29,847 bases of DNA from Oscillospiraceae bacterium. GTDB taxonomy: Bacteria > Bacillota > Clostridia > UMGS1883. The notes beneath the pieces are model-generated. The model searched no databases, was not told where the DNA came from, and saw only the letters and a list, made by a program, of their open reading frames with translations. The stretch lies in contig JAFLUQ010000007.1 in assembly GCA_022508735.1 (NCBI GenBank), forward strand, positions 1 to 29,847, read 5' to 3'. The position numbers were made by a program, and so were the translations under genes. Of the stretch, positions 22,701-29,847 are shown piece by piece. Positions within the stretch are counted from its first letter, which is position 1, and each line of letters starts with the position of its first letter.

Positions 22701-25700
22701 AAGTGGGATCTGTGGTGTCGCGTATGATCTGCTTTTGAACCTCAACCTTACCGGGATCGACAGGCACAAGGTAAACCTCAAACAGAGCGTAAAGCTCGTC
22801 AAGATAAGCCTTATCGGGGTCATCTTTATCGCTGCCGCCGAGGTGAGCCGTGCCGTTGCCGTTGCCGGGCACGGCAGGATACTCCTTCGCATTCTCCTGA
22901 TAATTACCTGTGTGATTGTCTTCTTCGGGCGGATTGGTATCTGTTACCAGTTCGTTATTGGTGAACAATCCCTGATCTTCACTCGTCCAATCCTTAACTT
23001 CAATGAACTTGATCTCCTTGGTGAAGCCAAGGTAGGGAGTTCCGGTTTTGGTGTTAGCGTTTGGCTCCAGAGTATAGGTACCCAGCGGAAGACCGTACGT
23101 ATACATATATTCAAAGTCGCTGTCAAGCTTTATATCAGCGCGTTCGTATGTAAGCACACCATCGCTCTTCACCGTATAGGTGGCGGTATAGGTACCAACC
23201 TTTTGTTTTACGCCGTTATACTCACGGTACAAATCGGCGGAATAGGTTATCTTGTCGCCGGGATTAAGCTTGTCTTTGATTACCTCATTAACTTTTTTAC
23301 CATTTTTGTCCTTGGCGACCATCTTGAGGACGATCTCACCGGCAACAATGCTTACATCGTAGTCGCCTTCAGACTTCGTTTCGCCATTCTTGGGGTCAAA
23401 TTCCTCACCCTCGGTAGGCTTGAAGGTGGAATTCCAGTCGTAGTCTGTTTCGCCTGTTCCGTGCACAAGAGTATGGTTGTAGCTTTCATCTACAGTTCCA
23501 CCGTCTTCTTCATACACATTATGCTGACGTTCATCATATGTCAAAGGTTTATATTCAGCTGAAAGTGTGGCGGAACGCGGATCTGTATCCTTTGTGGGCC
23601 CGGAGAAATCACCTTCGTTCTTTTCTTTGAACGAGTATGTGATGTAACCCATGAGGTCGCCCTCATGAAGGTCATTTGCTGCCTGACCGCCTGACTGATT
23701 TGTGGCTTTGCCATCATCATCGTTGTCTTCGAGGTAGTAGTAAGGCACTGTATAGTCCTCACCTTTTTTACCTGCCTCTATGAGGTCCTTGACAATGGCC
23801 TTGAGCTCATCATCCAGATCAGTGCCATTCTCGCTTGCCAGATGCTTGGCGTAGCGCTCAAGATAATCCCAATAAAGACTTGAGTTATCGTTCTTGATCC
23901 AGTTTTTGAAGGTATCATAGAAAGACTCAATGTCTTCACCCATGTAGATACGGTCGCTTGTGGCGTTACCCGCCGACTTGAAGCCTACGTTGACAGTAGT
24001 GCGGGGGAAGCCCTTTGAGGGGTAGTCGTCACCCGCAGACTTTTTCATGTCTGAAGTGCCGGAGTTTGCGTCACTGTCTTTCGGGGAGTAGACGTAGTTC
24101 TGCCCTGCGCCGTTACCGTTGGTGAGCACAGCGTTACCGCCGAGGAAGTCGTCCTTAGCTCTTACGGTGACGATCGAACTCCATATGTTTGGCTTGGCTT
24201 CACCAACAGGAGTGCCGGGGATGTTCTGATTTACCCAGACGAGCTTATACATATCGTTAGTCTCGTCATAGTAAAGGCGTGCCTTCTGGCTGCTTTCGTC
24301 AATAGTCTTCCTGTCGGTAAGATCTATTTCAAGATACCATTTATTGCCGTCTGCAATAGCTCTTCTCGTTACGCCGGAGCCTAAATTCGTAGGTGTTCCG
24401 GTTTTAAGGTCAAAGGTGCCGTGAGTAGAGCCATCGGCATTTGTTATTACTACTTCACCCTTAGCGTTCAACTGCCAGAGTCTGCCTCTATGGTCAACAA
24501 GGTCGAAGCGTGGATCGATATAGTCCTGAACATTATAGTCCTTCAGGCGGTGAAGTATATCGGGAAGTATCTCATCCGTGAAGATATGCTGAAGGGCGTC
24601 AACAGACTCAGTGTAGCCGTATTTCTTCTTAATAACATCAGTTATATAAACCATGCCCGAATTGTCAGCAATCTGATTCAGGTAGGTCACGGCTTTTGTA
24701 TATTGGTCTCCGCCTTCAATTACAGGGCCGCCTGTAAGCATAACGGCATAAATCTTGTAGCCTTCACGTCTTAATTGATTAGCGAGCGCTATCGCATCCG
24801 GATATCCGTCACGGTAGTCAGTATCCAAACCGTCGGTGAAGACGATCATAAATTTATCATGATTGTCATTATCATTCGGCAGAAGCTTATTAATGAAAGA
24901 CTGCATACCCGCCCGGGTGGACGTTTGGCCGGTAAGACCGTAGTTATACTGGTCTACACCGTAGGTCGTGCTCGGCGTGCCGGCTCTGGTTCCGCCGATG
25001 CCCGTTCCGTAGGTACCGCCATTTGCATCGGTACCGCGCTTCAGGCTGAGGATGCCTGCGGCCTCCAAGGGGTCGCTGGTCCAGTCGAGCATAACGAGCT
25101 TATCCAAGTCAGTTGCCGGCATCACATTTGTAGTACTACTTGGATTATAAGTACCTACGCTGAAACGGGTGGCGGAAACGCGGCTGTTGGGAGATTTGTC
25201 AAGGAGAGTTGTGGTGAAGGCACCCAGCGCACGCTGAAGGGCCTCGGCCTTTGTATAGTCATTATCGGAATATTCATACACGTAGGAGCAGACATATGCA
25301 TCAGCGCTGTTGCTGGTCGTTGCAAAAAAGACTCGTAGATAGCCGTCAGTGTCAATATAGAATTGAAGTGGCAGCATATTAGCGTCGCCATCAGCCGGTT
25401 TATCATACGTGGCCCCTGTACCTTTCCCGGGGAGACCACTGTTCTCATAGCCCGGCGGCAGGTCTATCCAGTCTTTATATGATCCTGTACCGTTGGCATA
25501 ACGCATACCGATATAGGACTTACCAGACTGAATAGAATTATCAAAATAATTAGCACTCCAGTTAGCGGTATGATTCACATAGTACCAGCCAGCACCGGCA
25601 TAATATCTCTTGCTGTTACTAGTATCCATTGCACCTATTTTAGAACCATTCGTGCCATAAGCAATTTGAACCTCGGATGCACCACCTACAATATTGTTTA

Positions 25701-26808
25701 CATACCCCAACGCAGCAAACTCCATATTAGTAGATCGCGAATCATACACATAGTAGGAATAGCCGGACTCACCAAGCTGTGTATTATCAGTCTTATTTGT
25801 GTCAAGGATCAGGTTGACCTGCTCCTTTGTAAGGAGCTTGTTGGTCCAGTTAGCAGTGCTTGCGTTTTTCTTATTTGTAAGAGCGGTTTTATTTGCTGCG
25901 CTCAAGTTATTGGACGCCAGCAAGGCATTTACATTGATCGCCGTAGGGTTTCCTGCAGTGAAAGCCATGCTGCCCGAGGCGTCGAGAACCATACCAACGT
26001 CGGCGAGATTGCCTTCCGAATGCCAGGCTTCAAGCTTCAGGTCAAAGGTGCGGCCGTCATTGGTTTCCACATATTTGCCGTTTACAAGCTCTTCATGCAC
26101 TGAAGCAGTCTTGTCTGTGTGAAGGCCCTCGGTAGTGTTATATATTTTATCCTTGCCGGTGCCCTTTGTGTCCTGCTCAAGGTCACGTTCACCATTACTC
26201 AGCTTGGGCCAGTCGGCTTCATTATTATCGCCCTCCACGTTCAATATGCTCTTATAGAAGAAATGGGCCTTCGCCAGATGGCAGCCTGCATCGTACTTTA
26301 CGGTAAGCTTAGCTGCCCCTCTGTCGGTATTCATTGCGCCGCGGCCTGTGGAAAGGGAGAAGCCGGCGAACTCTTCTATAACAGTGCCGTCCCAATCCTT
26401 GGCGGGAACGGCAACGATTTCGAGAGTACCGTTTCTTCTGTTCCAGTTTTGGATATATTCATTACTCATGAAGTCATCCGGTGCCAAACCAAGCTTACCG
26501 TCCTGATATATGTACAGCTGATGGCTGGTCGCGGATAATCGCTTGATATAGCCCTCGAAAACAACGAAATGGTTGCCTTCATAGTTGTCACCGTCATCAC
26601 CGCTGCCTGCATTGGAGGATTCAGTGTTCGGGTCGACAGTGTGCCAGTGCCTCACCAAGAAATGCATGGCGCCGCCCATGTCATAGCCGTCAATATAATC
26701 CGGATTGGATAAAACAACCGTGGGAAAAACAGCCGCTGTCATTACCAACGCAAGCAGCAGAGCTAAAACCCTTCTTGATGATATTCTTTTAGCACCAACT
26801 TTATTCAT
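19777..26808 (-). CDS. Giant VWA-domain tip adhesin of the pilus, seven tandem Ig-like domains, FPSTG anchor
   Basis: A 2343-aa protein with a signal peptide at residues 1-34. A VWA domain (about 270-700, with large inserts) has the metal-site motif DASGS from Asp276 and TDGLD with Asp659. A central region of about 650 residues lacks recognised motifs. Seven consecutive beta-rich domains (1353-2309) of the DUF5979/DUF7601-like type follow, then FPSTG (2310-2314), a hydrophobic helix and RKKHMLVD. VWA proteins of this layout cap sortase pili (RrgA- and SpaC-like) and bind host matrix or mucosal ligands. It is the first gene of the operon. GGAGA lies 7 bases before the ATG. The ligand is unknown. 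Confidence 0.9.
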   Translation of the reverse strand: MNKVGAKRISSRRVLALLLALVMTAAVFPTVVLSNPDYIDGYDMGGAMHFLVRHWHTVDPNTESSNAGSGDDGDNYEGNHFVVFEGYIKRLSATSHQLYIYQDGKLGLAPDDFMSNEYIQNWNRRNGTLEIVAVPAKDWDGTVIEEFAGFSLSTGRGAMNTDRGAAKLTVKYDAGCHLAKAHFFYKSILNVEGDNNEADWPKLSNGERDLEQDTKGTGKDKIYNTTEGLHTDKTASVHEELVNGKYVETNDGRTFDLKLEAWHSEGNLADVGMVLDASGSMAFTAGNPTAINVNALLASNNLSAANKTALTNKKNASTANWTNKLLTKEQVNLILDTNKTDNTQLGESGYSYYVYDSRSTNMEFAALGYVNNIVGGASEVQIAYGTNGSKIGAMDTSNSKRYYAGAGWYYVNHTANWSANYFDNSIQSGKSYIGMRYANGTGSYKDWIDLPPGYENSGLPGKGTGATYDKPADGDANMLPLQFYIDTDGYLRVFFATTSNSADAYVCSYVYEYSDNDYTKAEALQRALGAFTTTLLDKSPNSRVSATRFSVGTYNPSSTTNVMPATDLDKLVMLDWTSDPLEAAGILSLKRGTDANGGTYGTGIGGTRAGTPSTTYGVDQYNYGLTGQTSTRAGMQSFINKLLPNDNDNHDKFMIVFTDGLDTDYRDGYPDAIALANQLRREGYKIYAVMLTGGPVIEGGDQYTKAVTYLNQIADNSGMVYITDVIKKKYGYTESVDALQHIFTDEILPDILHRLKDYNVQDYIDPRFDLVDHRGRLWQLNAKGEVVITNADGSTHGTFDLKTGTPTNLGSGVTRRAIADGNKWYLEIDLTDRKTIDESSQKARLYYDETNDMYKLVWVNQNIPGTPVGEAKPNIWSSIVTVRAKDDFLGGNAVLTNGNGAGQNYVYSPKDSDANSGTSDMKKSAGDDYPSKGFPRTTVNVGFKSAGNATSDRIYMGEDIESFYDTFKNWIKNDNSSLYWDYLERYAKHLASENGTDLDDELKAIVKDLIEAGKKGEDYTVPYYYLEDNDDDGKATNQSGGQAANDLHEGDLMGYITYSFKEKNEGDFSGPTKDTDPRSATLSAEYKPLTYDERQHNVYEEDGGTVDESYNHTLVHGTGETDYDWNSTFKPTEGEEFDPKNGETKSEGDYDVSIVAGEIVLKMVAKDKNGKKVNEVIKDKLNPGDKITYSADLYREYNGVKQKVGTYTATYTVKSDGVLTYERADIKLDSDFEYMYTYGLPLGTYTLEPNANTKTGTPYLGFTKEIKFIEVKDWTSEDQGLFTNNELVTDTNPPEEDNHTGNYQENAKEYPAVPGNGNGTAHLGGSDKDDPDKAYLDELYALFEVYLVPVDPGKVEVQKQIIRDTTDPTFNKNTDEFEFTIELDASGIDTIFDVEYVTVAGDVAKISWIDNGNGTYTGTFKLRHNQVATISGIPSGVKYKIKETGKGKYELEGIKHNGEDYSGDTAEGIIDYAADGWAWEFDNAPPKESGVIEVTKVVDKSGIPTTAKFPFSITFKLPIGFDIKDVKDAENKSITGYVENADGTYTYTFDLADGETFKLNVPVGTTYTITETATGDYTLRSVAGDGTISSNKVASGDISKKDETDKWTFTNYKEKDFGAIGVTKIVDESGIPTDESFRFSITLKLPYGYSIEDVDDIGWVKNADGSYTATVDIAHGNTFRLSKIPVGATYTITETDPKGYTLKDVTGDGTVNNKVASGTVTEKDQTYSWTFTNYKDKEFGSIKVKKIVSGVKTDASFPFEITLTLPLGYSIDDVQAASGSNITGWTNKGDRTYTATFSLAHDGTFELSKVPVGTSYTIKETDSKGYTVTVNDQSSDTASGIVANKAQTYSWTFNNAKEGSIEIEKVVTGAVDAESEFDFTVTLDMSAVETDFDIDNVTVSGAAIRWTDNGDGTYTGIFKLKHNEKVNISGLPVGTEYTIEETITGDKYTLHGVVSHKTDKDGEVITEEDSDKPVQAGTTNKGVGSGSVEQDITHHWEYENAPPDLGAIEITKTVEGADEDDSDYNDEEFEFTVTLDASAIETGFDISKVVVSGEVTSIDWSDPDNDGIYTGTFSLKHGKTVKISNLPAGVTYTVTESQIAGEYTLQGIESHKTNIDGTITEETEPGSGIYENVPAGTVGNDIGSGEVEKDVTHHWEFTNSLRPKKGSLEVGKIVTGNRADPDKEFGFTVKLTAPEGKELDPDELEISGLTEEEYSWVKDEATGEWSLSFKLKADQTVTISGILEGTKYTVEETDKNEYQLVEVNSSMTDEAGNPIEGEAGDIEVGFVVSGTIATETIHKWQFRNIPPFEFPSTGGKGVALSVIFGVLLLAASLVLRKKHMLVD
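19882..22752 (-). repeat. Seven tandem domain repeats in the tip adhesin
   Basis: Units of about 115-160 residues begin with a (S/A)IxVxK(I/V)V strand. They contain NGDGTYTGTF-like and PVGTxYTIxET motifs and end with WxFxNxxPP or YSWTFTNYK. Units 2, 3 and 4 are most alike (xLPxGYSIxDV, KVASG). Units 5 and 6 form a second pair (HHWE, HKTDxDG), also seen at DNA level as repeated GTGATGGGT or GTGGTGGGT blocks. Duplication in pairs is inferred. Confidence 0.85.
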
Positions 26809-27054
26809 ATCTCATTCTCCTATAATAAAAATCATACAATTATTGTCATGTTATATCATATCATACTATGTTATTTATTGCAAGTGATTTTTGTAAAAAA
26901 AAATGATATATTTTTGCTATTCTTTTTAGCTATTTTAACTATGATATATGACAGTCTCCGCAAAAAGCCACAATATTTTGTTGTAATTCAATTGATATTT
27001 TTGTGTTGCATCAAAATACAGTTTTGTATCTGCAAGCATACATTCTATTAATAA
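26809..27054. other. AT-rich intergenic region upstream of the pilus operon
   Basis: It carries the operon promoter near its left end; the rest is very AT-rich with A and T runs (for example the nine-A run near 26897). It also includes a stretch read as the 3' flank of the iron-sulfur remnant. No gene was recognised. Confidence 0.5.
26855..26883 (-). promoter_or_regulatory. Sigma-A type promoter of the pilus operon
   Basis: On the minus strand TTGCAA (26883-26878), 17-base spacer, TATGAT (26860-26855), 46 bases before the tip adhesin start. It is weaker than the backbone promoter by consensus match. Confidence 0.6.
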
Positions 27055-27086
27055 GGAAGAAAGTCCGGCAAGCGGACTTTCTTTCC
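27055..27086 (-). terminator. Hairpin terminator after the iron-sulfur remnant
   Basis: GAAAGTCCG (27059-27067) pairs with CGGACTTTC (27073-27081) around GCAAG. The stem extends outward through AA/TT and, past one bulged T, GG/CC. On the minus strand it begins directly after the TGA stop codon and is followed by TTATTAATAG. Confidence 0.65.
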
Positions 27087-27317
27087 TCAGTTCAATATTT
27101 TACCGTCGGTGGAAATCACCGTAACACTATAGGGCGCAGCGCTGATATTGATCGCGTTTTTAGCCGCCCGTTCGATGCCGCCGCAGCATGGCAACTCAAT
27201 ACGCGCCACGGTGACGCTCTTTATGTCATTATTCGCCATTATTCGGGCCGGCTTCAATGTGTAATCGCCCTCGTCAAGCTTCGGGCAGCCAACGAGCAGG
27301 CCCCGCGGCCGCTGCAT
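27087..27317 (-). pseudogene. 3' remnant of a 4Fe-4S binding protein gene
   Basis: The 76-codon frame encodes VGCPKLDEGDYTLKP..NNDIKSVTVARIELPCCGG...KNAINIS..YSVTVISTDGKI. This matches the C-terminal third of the clostridial ferredoxin-like proteins of roughly 230 aa that carry a GCPK(L/F)D motif followed by IKSVTVARMEVPCCGG. The N-terminal ferredoxin part, with its two CxxCxxC clusters, is missing. Only weak sequence precedes the first ATG, inside a GC-rich NotI-like patch (GCGGCCGC). The spacer after CPKLD also seems shorter than usual. A 5' deletion remnant is likeliest; a small expressed protein cannot be excluded. Confidence 0.6.
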
Positions 27318-27362
27318 TTTTCTTCATCTATTTTTATTATCATATTATCTACTTATCTTTCA

Positions 27363-28820
27363 TTATTTTTGAAACCAGCCCTTAAGAGCAATATATAGCT
27401 CCTTATAACGTTCATAGCCCCTGTCGTACCTTGCGGCAAGCTCCTCACAGGGGTCAACGCTGCCGCTTATTTTCACGATTTTCTGAGCTGCCTCGGCTAC
27501 AGACCCATACTCCCCCGCGGCTACCATGGCAAGCATCGCCGCGCCATAGGCCGGGCCCTCGCCGCAGGCGGGGATATTCAGCTTCATATGAAGCACGTTA
27601 CTTAGAATTTTCTGCCAAAGAGGGCTCTTTGCCCCGCCGCCAGAGAGGCAGGCCTCGGCGAGCTCTATCCCCTGCCTGCGCGCGGCCTCAACACAGTCGC
27701 GCAGGGCATAGGCCACGCCCTCAAGCACGGCGCGATTCATATCGGCTCTGGTAGTGTCCATGCTGAGGCCCGCAAAAACGCCGCGGGCATCGGGGTCATT
27801 ATGTGGCGAGCGCTCACCCATCAGGTATGGCAGAAAAAATACGCTCCCCTCGCCCAAGCCGGTTATATCCGCCTGCTCGGCGGCGTAATCGCCGGTGTTA
27901 AGCACCGTCTCCGTCCACCATTTATTAGCTCCGGCGGCGCTGAGCACCACACCCATAAGGTGGAAGCTGCCATCACAGTGCGCAAAGGAATGAAGTGCGT
28001 TACCGCTGTCAACCGTGTACTCACCTGAGGTCATGAACACTGTGCCGGAGGTCCCCACAGAAATGCTGCACTTGCCCGGGCCCACAACGCCAACGCCAAC
28101 AGCGGCGGCCGCGTTATCGCCGCCCCCGGGAGCTATTATCACCTCACCCGCCCCAAGCTCGGCGGCGAGATCCTTTTTAAGCGTTCCGCACTTTTCAAAT
28201 GAGCTGCTGAGTCTCGGCAGCTGCTCCTCGCCTATACCGCATATATCCAGCATTTCCGGGCTCCAACGCCTGTTTTTTACATCATACAGCAGCATTCCCG
28301 CCGCATCGGAGGGCTCGGTGACAAACTCTCCGCTCAGGCGGTAATTAAGGTAATCTTTAGGCAGCATTATTTTGCGGCAGCGGGCAAAAATCTCAGGCTC
28401 ATGCTTTTTCACCCACAGTATCTTCGGCGCAGTAAAGCCCGGAAAGGCGATGTTCCCGGTCAATTCGGTCAGCCTTTCACGGCCTATATCATTATTAAGG
28501 TAACTGCATTCCTCTGCACTCCTACCGTCGTTCCAAAGAATGGCCGGGCGCAGCACATTGTCGTTTTCGTCGAGCATGATAAGGCCGTGCATCTGGCCGC
28601 CGAAGCTCAGGCCGCGCAGCTCTGCGCCGCGGCCATCCACGAGCTCCTTAAGACCCTCAAAGGTTTTTTCATACCAATCTTCGGGGTTTTGCTCTGCCCA
28701 GCCCTCACTCGGAAAGCTGAGCGGGTACTCTTTTGTCACGCTTTTTTCTATATTGCCCTTTTCGTCACAAAGCAGCAGCTTGACCGACGATGTGCCAAGG
28801 TCTATACCGGCATACAGCAT
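27363..28820 (-). CDS. xylB: Xylulokinase
   Basis: A 485-aa cytoplasmic FGGY-family kinase converting D-xylulose to xylulose 5-phosphate for the pentose phosphate pathway. The N-terminal phosphate loop is GIDLGTSSVKLLL. WAEQNPEDWY and LSFGGQMHGLIMLD are typical of xylulokinase, and ILWNDGRSAEEC carries the catalytic Asp region. The C-terminal half has ISVGTSGTVF, GVVLSAAGANKWW and EACLSGGGAKSPLWQKILSN. Full length, with GAAAGGGG 7 bases before the ATG. No xylose isomerase or transporter is adjacent here. Confidence 0.94.
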   Translation of the reverse strand: MLYAGIDLGTSSVKLLLCDEKGNIEKSVTKEYPLSFPSEGWAEQNPEDWYEKTFEGLKELVDGRGAELRGLSFGGQMHGLIMLDENDNVLRPAILWNDGRSAEECSYLNNDIGRERLTELTGNIAFPGFTAPKILWVKKHEPEIFARCRKIMLPKDYLNYRLSGEFVTEPSDAAGMLLYDVKNRRWSPEMLDICGIGEEQLPRLSSSFEKCGTLKKDLAAELGAGEVIIAPGGGDNAAAAVGVGVVGPGKCSISVGTSGTVFMTSGEYTVDSGNALHSFAHCDGSFHLMGVVLSAAGANKWWTETVLNTGDYAAEQADITGLGEGSVFFLPYLMGERSPHNDPDARGVFAGLSMDTTRADMNRAVLEGVAYALRDCVEAARRQGIELAEACLSGGGAKSPLWQKILSNVLHMKLNIPACGEGPAYGAAMLAMVAAGEYGSVAEAAQKIVKISGSVDPCEELAARYDRGYERYKELYIALKGWFQK

Positions 28821-28848
28821 AATAAAACCCCTTTCTCCAATTTGAAGT

Positions 28849-28873
28849 ACAGGCCCGGCATAGCCGGGCCTGT
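28849..28873. terminator. Terminator hairpin between the surface protein and xylB
   Basis: ACAGGCCCGGC (28849-28859) pairs perfectly with GCCGGGCCTGT (28863-28873), with a 3-base loop. It lies 3' of the minus-strand surface protein gene and just 5' of xylB, so it separates the two transcripts. The minus-strand 3' flank (ACTTC) is poor in T. Confidence 0.65.
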
Positions 28874-28881
28874 TTGTTTAA

Positions 28882-29847
28882 TTATTCAGCTTCTTTGATG
28901 TATACTCTTCTTGCGCCGTCGTTCCAGTCAACCTCGCAGTTAAAGCTCTCTGCGATGGCTCTTACGGGAACCATAGTAGTGTTGTTGATGAGCTGTGCGG
29001 GAACGTCAAGCTCTACAGTCTCGCCATTAACCACAAGCTCATTGGAGCCGATGTTAAGATTAATGGTGATGCCGTCTCTCGTGGCGGTAACCTTCTGAGA
29101 TTCGCCGTCCCAATCTACCTCTGCGCCCATTGCTTCAAATATTGCGCGAAGGGGAACGAGGGTGCGGCCGTCTACGATAACGGGCTTCTGGCCGTAAGGC
29201 TCAAAGTCAACATTAAGTCTGTTATAGCCAACGAAAACTTCGTCGGTGAACTCATAGTGTTCGTCCACATGGCCAACGGGCTTGCCGTAAACAGCCAGCT
29301 CAAGAGGCTTAGCGGCCCAAAGGGCGGTCTGCTTATTGCCCTGAATGTTTATAACGTCAAGCACTGTAGCCTTAACATATCTGTAGGGAGTCTTATCCTC
29401 GACCCAACCCACTCTGAAGGCACCGTCGTCATAGTCGTCACTGGTCACGTCAGAGATCTCTGTCCAGTTAACCTGATCGTTGCTGCCGTATACCTTGAAG
29501 TAGGAGGCTGTAACACTGCCCATGTAAATATCAGTGGTGAGGTTTACCTCAGAGATGACAGTGGGAGTTTCAAGATCAATAACGATGTCATAGGGAAGGT
29601 TTTCTACCTCTGTCACTTCGGAGGACTGAAGCTGGGTATTATCTGTCATGAGAGGAGCGTCCTTACCCTCTACAGTGGCCTTCTTGCCAAGGGATACCAG
29701 CTCGCCGGACTGAACGGCTATAGCGCCCCAGTAGGGGTCGTACTCCATGCGGTAGCACCAGTTACCTGTTGCAATACCGTCATTGATAGCCAGATGGAAG
29801 AATACCTGATAGTTAGTCTTTCTCCAGCCGCCGCTCTGACCCCAGTT
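28882..29847 (-). CDS. Secreted protein, C-terminal part: discoidin-like and CuAO_N domains (partial)
   Basis: The stop codon is at 28882 and the frame is open to the window edge with no stop, so at least 321 residues are seen and the N terminus is outside. ATG 29748 is internal: codons upstream encode a plausible NDGIATGNWCYR stretch. The first visible half resembles a galactose-binding/F5-8 type C beta-sandwich (YFKVYGSNDQVNWTEI, RYVKATVLDV, LELAVYG). The end is a copper amine oxidase N-terminal-like domain with VDGRTLVPLRAIFEAMGAEV and NTTMVPVRAIAESFNCEVDW. It probably belongs to a large extracellular protein, perhaps a glycosidase with binding modules; the enzyme part is not visible. Confidence 0.85.
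   Translation of the reverse strand, partial: NWGQSGGWRKTNYQVFFHLAINDGIATGNWCYRMEYDPYWGAIAVQSGELVSLGKKATVEGKDAPLMTDNTQLQSSEVTEVENLPYDIVIDLETPTVISEVNLTTDIYMGSVTASYFKVYGSNDQVNWTEISDVTSDDYDDGAFRVGWVEDKTPYRYVKATVLDVINIQGNKQTALWAAKPLELAVYGKPVGHVDEHYEFTDEVFVGYNRLNVDFEPYGQKPVIVDGRTLVPLRAIFEAMGAEVDWDGESQKVTATRDGITINLNIGSNELVVNGETVELDVPAQLINNTTMVPVRAIAESFNCEVDWNDGARRVYIKEAE

Noticed and set aside
29746..29748. ATG as start of the right-edge surface protein
   Set aside because: The frame continues without stop to the window edge, encodes plausible protein and would lack a signal peptide if begun here.

Overview
The window looks like a chromosomal piece of an endospore-forming, low-to-mid GC Gram-positive anaerobe of the class Clostridia, probably a gut Oscillospirales-type organism. 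The support is a SpoIIR homologue, the MEP-pathway kinase IspE, a sortase-assembled pilus operon, copper-amine-oxidase-N (CuAO_N) surface proteins, consensus sigma-A promoters and strong Shine-Dalgarno sites. I saw no tRNA, rRNA, CRISPR array, transposase or phage gene.

Layout. 1-3.6 kb (minus strand): a secreted CuAO_N plus C39-like cysteine peptidase protein, then trmB, spoIIR and ispE. 3.76-6.1 kb (plus): two membrane-anchored extracytoplasmic proteins resembling YycH and YycI, without the WalRK genes that normally accompany them. 6.3-6.8 kb (minus): an HD-domain protein. 7.06-10.6 kb (plus): two ABC half-transporters whose altered motifs are complementary, as in heterodimeric exporters of the TM287/288 type. 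10.8-13.2 kb (plus): a glycerate kinase and GntP-family permease operon behind a promoter with a perfect palindrome. 13.4-14.2 kb (plus): an unassigned cysteine-rich membrane protein. 14.2-26.8 kb (minus): a five-gene pilus locus. In transcription order it holds a 2343-aa von Willebrand A (VWA) tip adhesin, the backbone pilin, a class C sortase, an ancillary or basal pilin with a Pro/Asp stalk, and a second sortase. 27.1-28.8 kb (minus): the 3' remnant of an iron-sulfur protein gene and xylulokinase. 28.9 kb to the edge: the C-terminal part of a secreted discoidin-like/CuAO_N protein whose frame stays open past the window.

How the parts work together. The pilus locus is self-contained: tip, shaft, polymerising sortase, stalked subunit and a further sortase. 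Its three sorting signals differ: FPSTG on the tip, YPETG on the backbone and LPQTG on the stalked subunit. The backbone has its own consensus promoter and a structured leader. Strong inverted repeats separate it from the sortase gene, which starts with TTG. This suggests that subunit stoichiometry is set at the RNA level.

Two families of short dispersed non-coding repeats are the least explained features. One is an element of about 36 bp found between genes at three places. The other is a promoter-plus-hairpin module found twice before the HD gene and once before the 240-aa membrane protein gene. Its copies differ only by transitions, one of which is a compensatory stem change.
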